From the NCBI RefSeq assembly GCF_040939305.1, contig NZ_CP162511.1:2480001-2544000 (forward strand): DNA of 64,000 nt, read 5' to 3'. Shown piece by piece: positions 8,265 to 17,245 of the stretch. Position numbers and translations under genes: made by a program. Position 1 is the stretch's first letter, and every line of letters starts with the position of its first letter. The stretch comes from Herbiconiux sp. A18JL235. GTDB lineage: Bacteria; Actinomycetota; Actinomycetes; Actinomycetales; Microbacteriaceae. The notes under the pieces are model-generated. The model was not told where the DNA came from. It made no database searches and worked only from the letters and a program-made list of their open reading frames with translations.

Positions 8265-9172
8265 ACCAGCTCCTCCGTTCCGGAGCGGCGCACGTAGACG
8301 CCGACGATGATGAGGATGACCGCCATCAGCACGATCGACAGCGCTGCGGCGATGGGGTAGTTCTGCAGCACGAGGAAGTTCGCCTCGATCGCGTTGCCGA
8401 CCATGGCTGTCGACGACGAGCCCAGGAAGTCGCGGCTCGCATTGATGTAGTCGCCGGCGGCCGGGATGAACGTGAGCAGCGTTCCCGACACGATGCCGGG
8501 CATCGACAGCGGGATGGTGACCTTGCGGAACACCGTGAACGGGCTCGCGTAGAGGTCGGCCCCGGCCTCCAGGTAGCGCACGTCGAGCCGTTCGAGCGTG
8601 GCGTAGAGCGGCAGCGTCATGAACGGGATGAAGTTGTAGGTGAGACCGAAGATCACCGAGAACGCCGTGCCGGTGAGGTGCCCGTCGGAGGGCAGGATGG
8701 CCACCGACTTCAACAACTGCACGATCGGGCCCTCGTCGGACATGATCTGCTTCCAGGCCAGGGTGCGGAGCAGGAAGCTGATGAAGAACGGCGCGATCAC
8801 CAGGGTGAGCAGGAGGCTCTGCACGAGCGGGAAGCGCCTGGCCTTCACCCCGATGAGGTAGGCGATGGGGTAGCTGATGACCAGGGCGAGCACGGTGGCG
8901 ACGAGCGCGAAGCCGAAGGCGCGAAGGATGAGGGGCAGGTACTCCCCCACCGCGTCGACGTAGTTCTGCCACTGGAAGCCGGGGACGTAGTCGCCGATGT
9001 CACCGTAGAGATCGGGTTGCTGGAACGAGGTGATGACCAGCGAGATGAGCGGTGCCAGGAAGAACAGCATCAGGTAGGCGATGCCGGGCAGGAGCAGCAC
9101 CAGGGCGATGGCGCCGCGTTTGCGCGGCGCTTGCTCGACCGCGGGCGCGGCCGAGAACGCGGTGAAGGCCAT
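8261..9172 (-). CDS. potB: Spermidine/putrescine ABC transporter permease PotB
   Basis: 303 residues with six hydrophobic segments: 'LVLLLPGIAYLMLFFLAPL' starts the first, and the EAA-type loop 'YLEAGADLYASPFTVFRKV' contacts PotA. 'FFISFLLRTLAWKQIMSDEG' is a conserved PotB-like stretch. It begins 9 bp after the potA stop and overlaps potC by 4 bp, so all four pot genes should be on one mRNA. It forms the transmembrane path with PotC. Confidence 0.9.
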   Translation of the reverse strand: MAFTAFSAAPAVEQAPRKRGAIALVLLLPGIAYLMLFFLAPLISLVITSFQQPDLYGDIGDYVPGFQWQNYVDAVGEYLPLILRAFGFALVATVLALVISYPIAYLIGVKARRFPLVQSLLLTLVIAPFFISFLLRTLAWKQIMSDEGPIVQLLKSVAILPSDGHLTGTAFSVIFGLTYNFIPFMTLPLYATLERLDVRYLEAGADLYASPFTVFRKVTIPLSMPGIVSGTLLTFIPAAGDYINASRDFLGSSSTAMVGNAIEANFLVLQNYPIAAALSIVLMAVILIIVGVYVRRSGTEELV

Positions 9173-9181
9173 GCTCGCCGC

Positions 9182-10381
9182 CTACGCCTGCTCGAGTTCT
9201 TCCTCGAGCGCTATGCGGCGCTGGAGGGCGATCGACTCGGTGGAGGCGTCGGCGACGAAGCGCGGAACGGCCTCGGGGTCGTCGTCGAGACCGAAGCCGT
9301 GCTCGGCGTTCCACGACAGCCACACCTCGGCGCCGGTCGAGACGACCGGCCCGAACACCATGTTCTGGGCGAACACGACGAGCTCGCCGATGCCCGGCAC
9401 CTCGACGAGGTACTGGGTGCTCACGCCCGAGAACGACACATCCGTCACCCGGCCAGGGCCGAGCACGTTGCGCCCGGCCTCGCGGGGCGGCGCCTCGGTG
9501 AGCAGGCTGACCTTCTCGGGCCGCACGCCGATGGCGATGTCACCGCTCTGCCGGGCGGCGCGCGAACGCGGCACCACGATCGGAACACCGCCCACGTCGA
9601 CGGTGACGTGGTCGGAGGTGGAGCCCACGACCGTGCCCGTGAACAGGTTCGACTGGCCGAGGAAGTTCGCCACGAACGCCGTGCGCGGCAGCTCGTAGAG
9701 CTCCTCGGGGGCGCCCATCTGCTCGATGCGGCCCTTGTTCATCACGGCGACGGTGTCGGCCATCGTCATGGCCTCCTCCTGGTCGTGGGTGACGTGGAGG
9801 AAAGTGAGGCCCACCTCGGTCTGGATGGTCTTCAGCTCGAGCTGCATCTGACGGCGGAGCTTCAGGTCGAGGGCGCCGAGCGGCTCGTCGAGCAGCAGCA
9901 GGGCCGGGCGGTTCACCACCGCACGGGCGAGTGCCACGCGCTGCTGCTGACCGCCCGAGAGCTGCGCCGGGCGACGCGCGGCGAGGTGGTCGAGCTCGAC
10001 CAGCTTGAGCGCTTCGTGGGCCTTGGCCGTCGCATCCGCGATCTTGCGCCGCTTCAGCCCGAACGCGACGTTCTCGAGGATCGACATGTGCGGGAACAGC
10101 GCATACGACTGGAACACCGTGTTCACGGGCCGCTGGAACGGCTTCGTGGCGGTGACGTCGGAGCCGCCGATGAGGATGCTGCCCGCGGTCGGCTCCTCGA
10201 GCCCCGCCACCAGGCGCAGCGTCGTGGTCTTGCCGCACCCCGAGGGGCCCAGCAGGGCGAAGAAGGAGCCGGCCGGGATGGTGAGGTCGAGCTCTTCGAT
10301 GGCGGTGAAGCCCGGGAACCGCTTGGTGATTCCGCGCAGCTCGAGGTCGGCGCCGCTCTCGGCGAAGGATGCGATGGCCAT
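9182..10381 (-). CDS. potA: Spermidine/putrescine ABC transporter ATP-binding protein PotA
   Basis: 399 residues. Walker A 'GPSGCGKTTT' at residues 45-54, Q-loop in 'VFQSYALFPHM', ABC signature 'LSGGQQQRVALARA', Walker B 'LLLLDEPLGALD' and the H-loop 'HVTHDQEEAM' are all intact. The C-terminal third is a TOBE-type regulatory domain ('IAIGVRPEKVSLL'). It powers import through PotB/PotC. The start ATG at 10381 shares one base with the potD stop (TGATG). A longer upstream frame exists but runs inside potD and is not coding. Confidence 0.93.
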   Translation of the reverse strand: MAIASFAESGADLELRGITKRFPGFTAIEELDLTIPAGSFFALLGPSGCGKTTTLRLVAGLEEPTAGSILIGGSDVTATKPFQRPVNTVFQSYALFPHMSILENVAFGLKRRKIADATAKAHEALKLVELDHLAARRPAQLSGGQQQRVALARAVVNRPALLLLDEPLGALDLKLRRQMQLELKTIQTEVGLTFLHVTHDQEEAMTMADTVAVMNKGRIEQMGAPEELYELPRTAFVANFLGQSNLFTGTVVGSTSDHVTVDVGGVPIVVPRSRAARQSGDIAIGVRPEKVSLLTEAPPREAGRNVLGPGRVTDVSFSGVSTQYLVEVPGIGELVVFAQNMVFGPVVSTGAEVWLSWNAEHGFGLDDDPEAVPRFVADASTESIALQRRIALEEELEQA

Positions 10382-11607
10382 CAGCTGCCCAGCAGCACCT
10401 TCTGGAACTGCGCCTGGTAGTCGTTCTCCTCCTGCGGGGTGAGCGTGCGGAACACGTGCACCGTCGAGAGGGTCTCCTCGTCGGGGAAGATGAGCTGGTT
10501 CGAGGCCAGCTCGGGATCGATGGCGTCCATGGCCTCCTTGGCGCCGACGACCGGGGTCACGTAGTTCACCCAGGCGGCCAGCTCGGCGGCGACCTCGGGC
10601 TCGTAGTAGTAGTTCATGACGGCCTCGGCGTTGGCCTTGTGGGCGGAGCCCATCGGCACGACGAAGGTGTCGTTCCAGAGTGTTCCACCCGCATCCGGGA
10701 TCGCGAACTGCCACTTGTCGCCCGCCGTGGCGTTGAGGCTCGTGATGTCGCCCGACCAGCAGATGGCGGCGTAGGTGTCTTCCGACTGCAGGTCGTTCAG
10801 GTAGGCGTTGCCCTTGATGTTGCGGATCTGGCCGTCTTCGACCTGCTGGGTGAACGCATCCATCGCGTTGGCGAACTCGTCGTCGCCCCACTCGCCCGTG
10901 ATGTCGGTGCCCTGGCTCAGCATGATGAGACCCATGGTGTCGCGCATCTCGCTCAGCACCCCCACGCGGCCCTTCAGCGCCGAGTCCCACAGGTCGTCGA
11001 CGCTGGCGAGGCCGTTCGGCACCTTCTCCTTGTTCCAGCAGATGCCGGCGAAACCGCCCTGCCACGGGAGGGAGCGGCTGCGGCCCTTGTCGAAGTCGGG
11101 GTTGGCGAACGCCTCGGAGAGATTCGCGATGTTCGGGATGTTCGCGTGGTCGAGCTCCTGCACGTAGCCGTTTCGCACGAGGCGGGCGACCATCCAGTCG
11201 GTGAGGCAGACCGTGTCGGCACCGATGTCCTGGCCGAGGGCGAGCTGGTCTTTGACCTTCGCGTAGTAGCTGTTGTTGTCGTCGACGGCGACGTTGTAGG
11301 TCACCGTGATGCCGGTCTCGTCCTCGAAGCCGATGAGGGTGGGGTAATTGCCGTCGTCGTCCTCGTCCATGTAGGCGGGCCAGTTGTCCCAGGTGAGGGT
11401 CTTCTCACTGGCCGAGAGGTCTTTGGCGGGGGTGAGCTCCTTGCGCTCCCCTCCTGAGCACGCGGCGAGGGCGAGCGCCGTGGCACCGAAGCCTGCCGCA
11501 CCCAGGAAGCCGCGCCGCGAGAGCTGGAGCGCCCTCGCCTTCTGCAGGGCCTGCGAGTGCCTGATCGCCTGGATGATCATCGGGTCGTGCGGGGTTCTCG
11601 GAGTCAT
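10381..11607 (-). CDS. potD: Polyamine-binding lipoprotein PotD
   Basis: 408 residues from ATG 11607. Residues 30-36 (SRRGFLG) form a twin-arginine signal, followed by a hydrophobic segment and the lipobox LAAC with Cys50, so it should be exported folded by Tat and lipidated. The mature part has PotD-like signatures such as 'LTWDNWPAYMDED' near its start and 'YYYEPEVAAELAAWVNYVTPV'. It captures putrescine/spermidine-type amines outside the membrane. First gene of the pot operon; AGGAAG lies about 12 nt upstream of the chosen start. The frame is open further upstream without a plausible signal. Confidence 0.92.
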   Translation of the reverse strand: MTPRTPHDPMIIQAIRHSQALQKARALQLSRRGFLGAAGFGATALALAACSGGERKELTPAKDLSASEKTLTWDNWPAYMDEDDDGNYPTLIGFEDETGITVTYNVAVDDNNSYYAKVKDQLALGQDIGADTVCLTDWMVARLVRNGYVQELDHANIPNIANLSEAFANPDFDKGRSRSLPWQGGFAGICWNKEKVPNGLASVDDLWDSALKGRVGVLSEMRDTMGLIMLSQGTDITGEWGDDEFANAMDAFTQQVEDGQIRNIKGNAYLNDLQSEDTYAAICWSGDITSLNATAGDKWQFAIPDAGGTLWNDTFVVPMGSAHKANAEAVMNYYYEPEVAAELAAWVNYVTPVVGAKEAMDAIDPELASNQLIFPDEETLSTVHVFRTLTPQEENDYQAQFQKVLLGS

Positions 11608-11780
11608 GACTCGTCGCGCCTTCCTCATCGTGCGGGCTGTGATGACCCGCCCGCGTCGGTGCAGGCGATCGCGAGCGAGTAGGACGAGACTGGCACATCG
11701 GCGGGGTCGACCGACAGTCCTCACGACGGATTCGGCAAGCCGTTACAGAGAATTTACGAATTCCGTGCGTGCCACTGGAG

Positions 11781-11801
11781 AAAACCGACGATTCCGTCGG
11801 T
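11781..11801 (-). terminator. Intrinsic terminator of the FHA-to-FHA surface/signalling operon
   Basis: On the minus strand, 8 nt after the stop of the zinc-ribbon FHA gene: ACCGACG-GAAT-CGTCGGT, a perfect 7-bp stem with a 4-nt loop, followed by TTTCTCC. This is the clearest intrinsic terminator in the window and marks the end of a ~15-kb transcription unit. The ~180 bp between it and potD holds no recognisable gene; an AT-rich patch near 11745-11765 could belong to the potD promoter. Confidence 0.75.
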
Positions 11802-11809
11802 CTCGGCCG

Positions 11810-12442
11810 CTAGTGCACGTCGAGGTGCTCGTCGCCGATGCCGATGCGGGTGCCGCGATCGACCGCCGTCCACTCCCCCGCGGCGAGCTCGACGGGCTCT
11901 CCGGCCCCCGAGCCGAGCCGGGTGCCGTTGGCCGAGCCGCGGTCACGCACCCAGAGCTGGTCGCCGTCGACCCCGAACTCGAGATGGGTCTTCGAGACGC
12001 TGCGCTGCGGGTCGACGATCTGCACAAGGTAGTCGACGTGCTCGTCGTTCGAGGGTGTGGGGTTACGGCCCACCAGCCCGCTGCCCGAGACGCGCACGCT
12101 CTCGCCCGTGCTGAAGACGAGGCTGAAGGTCGCGCCCGAACGCGGGGCGGCGTGGGCGCGGGCGGGCCGCTCGCGGAGGGCGGGCCGCTGCGGGGCGGGC
12201 TGCTCGCCGGAGGGCTGCGGAGGCAGGGGTGGGTCGGCGGGACGGGCCCGTGCAGGGGCGCGGGTAGTGGACGGGGAGCGGGATGCTTCGCCGCGGTCGC
12301 CACGGATCGCCGCGAGCAGAGCCGCCCGGTCGTGATGCGCCGTGTCGCCGAGGGTGGGTCGCGGGGCGATCGCCGATGTTCCGCATTCGCCGCACAGCAG
12401 CGCGTGGGCGCTGAGTGTCGTGCCGCAGGTTCTGCACTTCAC
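11810..12442 (-). CDS. Zinc-ribbon plus FHA domain protein
   Basis: 210 residues, starting at GTG 12442 which overlaps the preceding stop as GTGA. The N-terminus 'CRTCG...CGECG' is a two-CxxC zinc ribbon. A long Pro/Ala/Arg-rich linker follows, then a C-terminal FHA domain with 'GLVGRNPTPSND', 'VSKTHLEF' and 'DRGSANGTRL' (the Arg, Ser, His and Asn that read phosphothreonine). It probably docks on a protein phosphorylated by the Ser/Thr kinase encoded in the same operon. Last gene of the operon, followed by an intrinsic terminator. Confidence 0.88.
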   Translation of the reverse strand: MKCRTCGTTLSAHALLCGECGTSAIAPRPTLGDTAHHDRAALLAAIRGDRGEASRSPSTTRAPARARPADPPLPPQPSGEQPAPQRPALRERPARAHAAPRSGATFSLVFSTGESVRVSGSGLVGRNPTPSNDEHVDYLVQIVDPQRSVSKTHLEFGVDGDQLWVRDRGSANGTRLGSGAGEPVELAAGEWTAVDRGTRIGIGDEHLDVH

Positions 12443-14856
12443 GGGACGTCTCGCCTCTTCCTGTCCCTCCCATGATACGTGCGCACGGAACGCAGCGAGA
12501 GCCGCGAGCGGAGCCGCGCCACGGGGCTGCGCCCGGCGAGCAGCCGATTGCGTTCCCGGTCGGAGAGCAGCCAGAGCCTGTCGATCTCCTCGTCGGTGGG
12601 GTCGTCGGGAGCGAAGGCCGCGGTGTCGACGAGCACGGCAAGGGCGACCGCCTCCGACGCTCCGAGGGCCGCTGCCGCCTGACTCCGTGTCGAGGCCGGG
12701 GGAACTTCGACGGCGAGATCCCGGGCGGTGTCGGTGAGCTCGGCCCAGGCTCCGGTCGCGCGCGCACGCGCCGACCCCTCGCGCCGACGCCGGCCACGAC
12801 GGCGCGCCTTCACCGCGATCACGGCGAGGAAGGGCGCGGCCGACACGGCGAGGGCGATGACGGCGAGACCCACGACGACGAGGATGCGCAGGGCGAGCGG
12901 GATCGCCGCATCCGTCTCGGCCGCGTCGTCGTCGCTCTGGGAGGCGGCCTGGTCGGGGGGATCGGTCAGCTCCGCGGACCCTGGGGGCACGACGACAGGC
13001 GGCCGCACGGCGAGAGCGCTGTCATCGACGGCGCTGTCGGGAACCGGGCGCGGTTCGGGGGTGACGTCGATGGGCACCCATCCGGCCTGCGCGGTGTCGA
13101 CCTCGATCCAGGCCGCGACGTCGCGGCCCCGCACCTCGGCCACGACGTCGGTGTCGGCCGGGTCGCGCGTGTCGGCCGGGTCGGCGGCCGAGGACTCCGC
13201 CGCGCTCCGCTCGGGCACCACGAAGCCGAACACGACGCGGGAGGGGAAACCCGCCGCCTGTGCGAGCAGTGCCCCCGCAGCGGCGTACTGCTCGTCGTCG
13301 CCCAGCATCGGGCTGGCGGTGAGCAGTTCCTCGAGGCGGTCGGTTCCGTGGCCCGAGCGGGCGAAACCGTCGGCGCCTGCAGAGGCGCCGGCCCCGTCGG
13401 CGAGGCCCGAGCGGTAGCCGGAGCGCAGCGCCGCGACGACACCGGCGAGCCGCACGCCGGCGGTGCGGTCGGCGGGCGCCCACTCGGCGATCCGCGTCGC
13501 GACCGCGTCGGGGGTCTCGGTGGGGAGTGCGGCGGCCGGCCCTGCGGGTGTGAGGGCGCCGAGCTGCTCGAGCGCCGGGGCGTCTCCGGCCGCGGTCGCC
13601 GGGGTTCGCACGGCCTCGAAGGTGTAGGAGTCGCCGGCCTGCAGGCCGTCAGGCACCGCAGGCATGCCGAGGGCGCTGTCGTAGAAGAGCGCGGCCTGAC
13701 GTCGGTCGTCGTCGCCGAACGAGATCGAACGAGGCTCGCCGACCGTCGGCACCCAGACCGCGCCGTACTCGCCGACCTCGACCACCATCTCGACCGGTTC
13801 GGCCGCTGACCCGCCCGGCCCGCCGGCTCCGCCCGGCCCGTCTGCTCCGCCGGACCCGCCGGTTCCGCCCGACGCGGCGAGCCCGCCGCCCGGCAATCGG
13901 CCGGCCACCCGGTCGAAGCGCTCGTCGGGCCCGATGCCGAACACCACGCCGTCGTAGTCGTCGAGCCGTGCCACCACCACCCGGTCGCCCGGCCGCGCGC
14001 CCGTGACGTCGAGCACGACGGAGTCGGCGAGAGGCGCCTTGAGGTAGGCGCGGTACGCGGCGAGAGGACTGCTCTGCCGGGACGCATCGAACTGCTGCGT
14101 CACCGCATCCCTCGCGGTCGCCCGCTCCGCCGCCGGCAGCGCCGACACGCCGCCCGCCACCGCCCCCGCCACCACGGCGACGCCGGCGAGGGCGCCGATC
14201 GCTGCCCTCGCCGGAGGCCGCGATCGAACGGGCTTCGAGACCCCCGGCGCCGCCGCGCGCTCCGGCAGCCCGAGGGCGAGCCAGGCGAGCGCGACGACCA
14301 CGAGGAGCGCGCCGCTCAGAGCGGGCACCGGCCCCTCCGGACCGCCGAACACCAAGGCGGCCACCGCGACGGCCGCCGGGCAGAGCAGTGCGAGCACCGG
14401 GTGTGAGGCGCGGGTTGCGATGCTCACGGAGAGCACCGACGCCAGCATCAGCAGCGAGTACGCGGGAACGAGCAGCGCCTGGTAGTCCCCCACCGGCGGC
14501 TCGATGGTGAGCAGCTGCCGCCATCCGGATGCGGTGGTCGCCATGAGGTCGAGGAGGCCGGGCCCCGAGGGCAGCACCCCGCCGACGGCCTGCGACGGAA
14601 CCGCGAGCGGCACGCCGAGCACCAGCCAGAGCAGCATCCCCGCCGCGAGCACGACCGGCGCGGACCACGGTCGAATGGCCCCCACGGCGGCGAGCGCGAT
14701 GCCCGAGGTGACGGTGAGCGCGACCATGACGGTGAACGACGGGGAGGCGTAGACGGGCCACCAGAGCGAGGCGGCGACGAGGAGCATCGCCTCGAAGGCG
14801 AGCGCCGCGGCGACGATGCGGCGCAGGCTCGGCCGCGGGCCATCCCTTCGGCGCAT
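12439..14856 (-). CDS. TgpA-like membrane protein with degenerate transglutaminase domain
   Basis: 805 residues. The N-terminal ~230 residues contain several membrane helices, as in TgpA. A Gly/Pro-rich insert lies near residues 320-345. The transglutaminase-fold core is recognisable in 'AAGALLAQAAGFPSRVVFGF', but the catalytic Cys position (normally Gly-x-Cys-Glu) reads Gly519-Asp-Asp521-Glu, and the His of the His-Ala-Trp motif is Ala581; the Asp in 'WVPIDVTPE' remains. Two of three catalytic residues are missing, so it is probably a non-enzymatic binding domain. A further helix lies near residue 700, followed by a charged cytoplasmic tail. The start shares one base with the DUF58 stop (TGATG). 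Confidence 0.88.
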   Translation of the reverse strand: MRRRDGPRPSLRRIVAAALAFEAMLLVAASLWWPVYASPSFTVMVALTVTSGIALAAVGAIRPWSAPVVLAAGMLLWLVLGVPLAVPSQAVGGVLPSGPGLLDLMATTASGWRQLLTIEPPVGDYQALLVPAYSLLMLASVLSVSIATRASHPVLALLCPAAVAVAALVFGGPEGPVPALSGALLVVVALAWLALGLPERAAAPGVSKPVRSRPPARAAIGALAGVAVVAGAVAGGVSALPAAERATARDAVTQQFDASRQSSPLAAYRAYLKAPLADSVVLDVTGARPGDRVVVARLDDYDGVVFGIGPDERFDRVAGRLPGGGLAASGGTGGSGGADGPGGAGGPGGSAAEPVEMVVEVGEYGAVWVPTVGEPRSISFGDDDRRQAALFYDSALGMPAVPDGLQAGDSYTFEAVRTPATAAGDAPALEQLGALTPAGPAAALPTETPDAVATRIAEWAPADRTAGVRLAGVVAALRSGYRSGLADGAGASAGADGFARSGHGTDRLEELLTASPMLGDDEQYAAAGALLAQAAGFPSRVVFGFVVPERSAAESSAADPADTRDPADTDVVAEVRGRDVAAWIEVDTAQAGWVPIDVTPEPRPVPDSAVDDSALAVRPPVVVPPGSAELTDPPDQAASQSDDDAAETDAAIPLALRILVVVGLAVIALAVSAAPFLAVIAVKARRRGRRRREGSARARATGAWAELTDTARDLAVEVPPASTRSQAAAALGASEAVALAVLVDTAAFAPDDPTDEEIDRLWLLSDRERNRLLAGRSPVARLRSRLSLRSVRTYHGRDRKRRDVP

Positions 14857-16241
14857 CAGAGGGCCGCCGTCCGGGTGAGAGCGCGGCCGAGGTCGTCGAG
14901 ATAGCCCACCCGGGTGATGCGCACCGAGTCGATGCGCACCAGCGTGGGAGTGGCCTCGGGCCGGGCGACCACCGCGACCACCTCGACCCCGCGCGGCAGA
15001 TGAGAGGCCGCGGCGCGCCACTGGCGGGCCGACACCGTGCTGCCTGCGACGAGGAAGAGCGACGAGACGTCGGCGACAGTCTCCGCCACTCGCCGGGCCG
15101 CCGTCGCCACCCCCGCGGAGCCCGGCTGCGGCTGGACTCCGCTCAAGTCGTCGAGCAGGGGGAGGCGGCTGTGGGAGCGCAGGAGGCCGGCGGTGCGCTC
15201 GGTCGCACCGCGCATCCCGGTGCCCCGGCGGCCGTCGGAGGGCCGCCGACCGGCGTGGCCACGGGCGGCGGCGGGGTCGTCGGCGCCCGGCCTGCTCCTG
15301 CGCTCGGGAAGGCCCGCGTACACCGACACGGCGGTGCGGTCGCGCAGCAGACGCAGGGCGATCGAGGCGGCGACGCTCACGCCGAGCTCGAACTCCTCCG
15401 GGGAGTCGTAGTCGTCGGGGCTCGTCGACTGCAGCACGATGACGTGGCTCCGCCGGGTCTGCTCGAACTGCCGCACCAGGAAGGTTCCCGTCTTCGCGGT
15501 GCTCTTCCAGTGGATGTGCCGCCGGTCGTCGCCGGGCAGGTAGGCGCGCAGCGCCTGGAACGACATGTCGCTGGCGGCCGGGTCGCCCGTGGCCACTCCC
15601 TCCAGGTCGCGCAGGAGCCCGGGAGCCTCGACCGGCAGGTCGACGGTGACGGGGTGCACGTAGAGGCGGCTGGTCTCCGACCGCACGATCTCGCGCCGGG
15701 CGAGCCCGAGCGGGTCGCGTCGCACGACCGTCGCGGGGCCGACCGTGAGCACACCTCGCCCGACGGCGGGAAGGGTGACCGGCAGCTCGGTCTCCGCGCC
15801 TGCCTCGAGCCGCGGAATCGCGATGCTCTGCACCCGTCCGCCTAGGGCGACCTCGGCCACGCCCGGTCGCCGCGGGCGCCGTGAGACGTTGCGCACACGC
15901 ACCACGGCGGTGCCCGGCGTGCCGGCGACCACGTGCCCGTCGAGCACGGTGACCGAGACCTCGAGCTCGGAGCGGCCGAGCAGGAACCCCGCCGCACCGA
16001 CGGCGACGAGCCCGGAGACGATGCCGACGGTGAGAAGCTCGGTCCACCCGAGCAGAAGGCCGGCGGCGAGGCCGCCCACCGCCATCGCGAGCACGGCGAT
16101 CCCCGCGGCGTCGATCGAGGTCGACCGTCCAGGGCGCTGCACGCCTTCCCTGGGCTCGGCCTCCGCCGCGACCGCCCCCGCCCCATCTGCTCCGGCCGCA
16201 TCCGCTCCCGGGCCCCTGGCGCGTGCCGATGACGTCGTCAT
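14856..16241 (-). CDS. DUF58 domain protein (MoxR-associated, vWA-like)
   Basis: 461 residues. Two hydrophobic helices near residues 45-90 anchor it. The DUF58 signature 'GDDRRHIHWKSTAKTG' sits near residue 240, followed by a von Willebrand A-like region ('RSHVIVLQSTSPDDYDS'). Such proteins are encoded with MoxR AAA+ ATPases and TgpA-like membrane proteins and are thought to help assemble or insert cell-envelope components. It overlaps moxR by 4 bp and the TgpA-like gene by 1 bp. The true start may lie a little inside, since the first ~35 residues are Ala/Gly-rich low complexity. Confidence 0.9.
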   Translation of the reverse strand: MTTSSARARGPGADAAGADGAGAVAAEAEPREGVQRPGRSTSIDAAGIAVLAMAVGGLAAGLLLGWTELLTVGIVSGLVAVGAAGFLLGRSELEVSVTVLDGHVVAGTPGTAVVRVRNVSRRPRRPGVAEVALGGRVQSIAIPRLEAGAETELPVTLPAVGRGVLTVGPATVVRRDPLGLARREIVRSETSRLYVHPVTVDLPVEAPGLLRDLEGVATGDPAASDMSFQALRAYLPGDDRRHIHWKSTAKTGTFLVRQFEQTRRSHVIVLQSTSPDDYDSPEEFELGVSVAASIALRLLRDRTAVSVYAGLPERRSRPGADDPAAARGHAGRRPSDGRRGTGMRGATERTAGLLRSHSRLPLLDDLSGVQPQPGSAGVATAARRVAETVADVSSLFLVAGSTVSARQWRAAASHLPRGVEVVAVVARPEATPTLVRIDSVRITRVGYLDDLGRALTRTAAL

Positions 16242-17209
16242 CGTGCCACGCTGTCGCCGGGTGGGGGCACTTCGAGCAGGAGCTGCGAGACCACTGCTTC
16301 AGCGGTGACCCCGTCGAACTCGGCCTCGGGGTCGAGCACGAGGCGGTGCGCCAGCACGGGCCCGGCGAGCGCCTTGACGTCGTCGGGGACCACGAAGTGC
16401 CGGCCGAGCGACGCCGCTCGGGTCTTCGAGGCCCTCACGAGTCCGAGTGCTGCGCGCACGCTCGCCCCGAGGCGCGTCTCCTCCACATCGCGAGTCGCCT
16501 GCACGAGCCGAGCGACGTAGTCGTTCACCACTGCGTCGACGTGCACCGAGCGGGCCTCGGCCGCCAGCACGGTCACCCCTTCCGCCGTGATGATCGCGGG
16601 CAGCCGCTCTCCGTGCGGCCGCTCCGTCGCGCCTTCGAGGATGCGCAGCGTCGTCGCGTGGTCGGGGTACCCGATCGAGGTCTTGATGAGGAACCGGTCG
16701 AGCTGCGCCTCGGGCAGACGATAGGTGCCCGCCTGCTCGATGGGGTTCTGCGTCGCGATCACCATGAACGGTTCGCCCGCATCGTGGGAGGAGCCGTCGA
16801 CTGTCACCCGGCCCTCCTCCATCACCTCGAGCAGCGCCGCCTGGGTCTTGGGACTCGCGCGGTTGATCTCGTCGGCGAGCACCACGTTCGCGAACACCGC
16901 GCCGGGATGGAACACGAACCGCCCCGAGGGCTGGTCGAAGACGCTCACCCCGGTGATGTCTCCGGGCAGCAGGTCGGGTGTGAACTGGATGCGACTGCTC
17001 GTGCCCCGCACGCTCTCGGCCAGCGCCCTCGCCAGCGAGGTCTTGCCCGTGCCGGGGGCGTCTTCGAGCAGCAGGTGCCCCTCGCTCAGCATCGCGACCA
17101 GAGCGAGCCGCACCACGGGTGATTTGCCCTGCAGGGCGCGCTCGACGTTCGCGACGAGCCGGTCGAAGACGTCGGCGAAGCGGGTCGCCTGGTCGGCGGT
17201 CATGGTCAT
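16238..17209 (-). CDS. MoxR-family AAA+ ATPase
   Basis: 323 residues. Walker A 'GTGKTSLARALAE', Walker B 'VVLADEINRASPKTQAALLE', sensor 1 in 'VIATQNPIEQAGTYRLPEA' and the arginine-containing 'LDRFLIKTSIGYP' are intact. MoxR ATPases act as chaperone-like remodelers, often for vWA proteins such as the DUF58 product encoded next. Start at 17209; an in-frame ATG at 17203 is equally possible. It lies 36 bp after the giant Ig-like gene and overlaps DUF58 by ATGA. Confidence 0.93.
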   Translation of the reverse strand: MTMTADQATRFADVFDRLVANVERALQGKSPVVRLALVAMLSEGHLLLEDAPGTGKTSLARALAESVRGTSSRIQFTPDLLPGDITGVSVFDQPSGRFVFHPGAVFANVVLADEINRASPKTQAALLEVMEEGRVTVDGSSHDAGEPFMVIATQNPIEQAGTYRLPEAQLDRFLIKTSIGYPDHATTLRILEGATERPHGERLPAIITAEGVTVLAAEARSVHVDAVVNDYVARLVQATRDVEETRLGASVRAALGLVRASKTRAASLGRHFVVPDDVKALAGPVLAHRLVLDPEAEFDGVTAEAVVSQLLLEVPPPGDSVAR

Positions 17210-17245
17210 GATGGGCCTCTCTGTAGCCGAAGTGCTTTCACGTCT

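Noticed and set aside
14857..16047. N-terminal extension of the transglutaminase-fold gene into the DUF58 region
   Set aside because: The extension is Arg-rich and out of frame with the strongly supported DUF58 protein; the TGATG junction gives a natural start at 14856.
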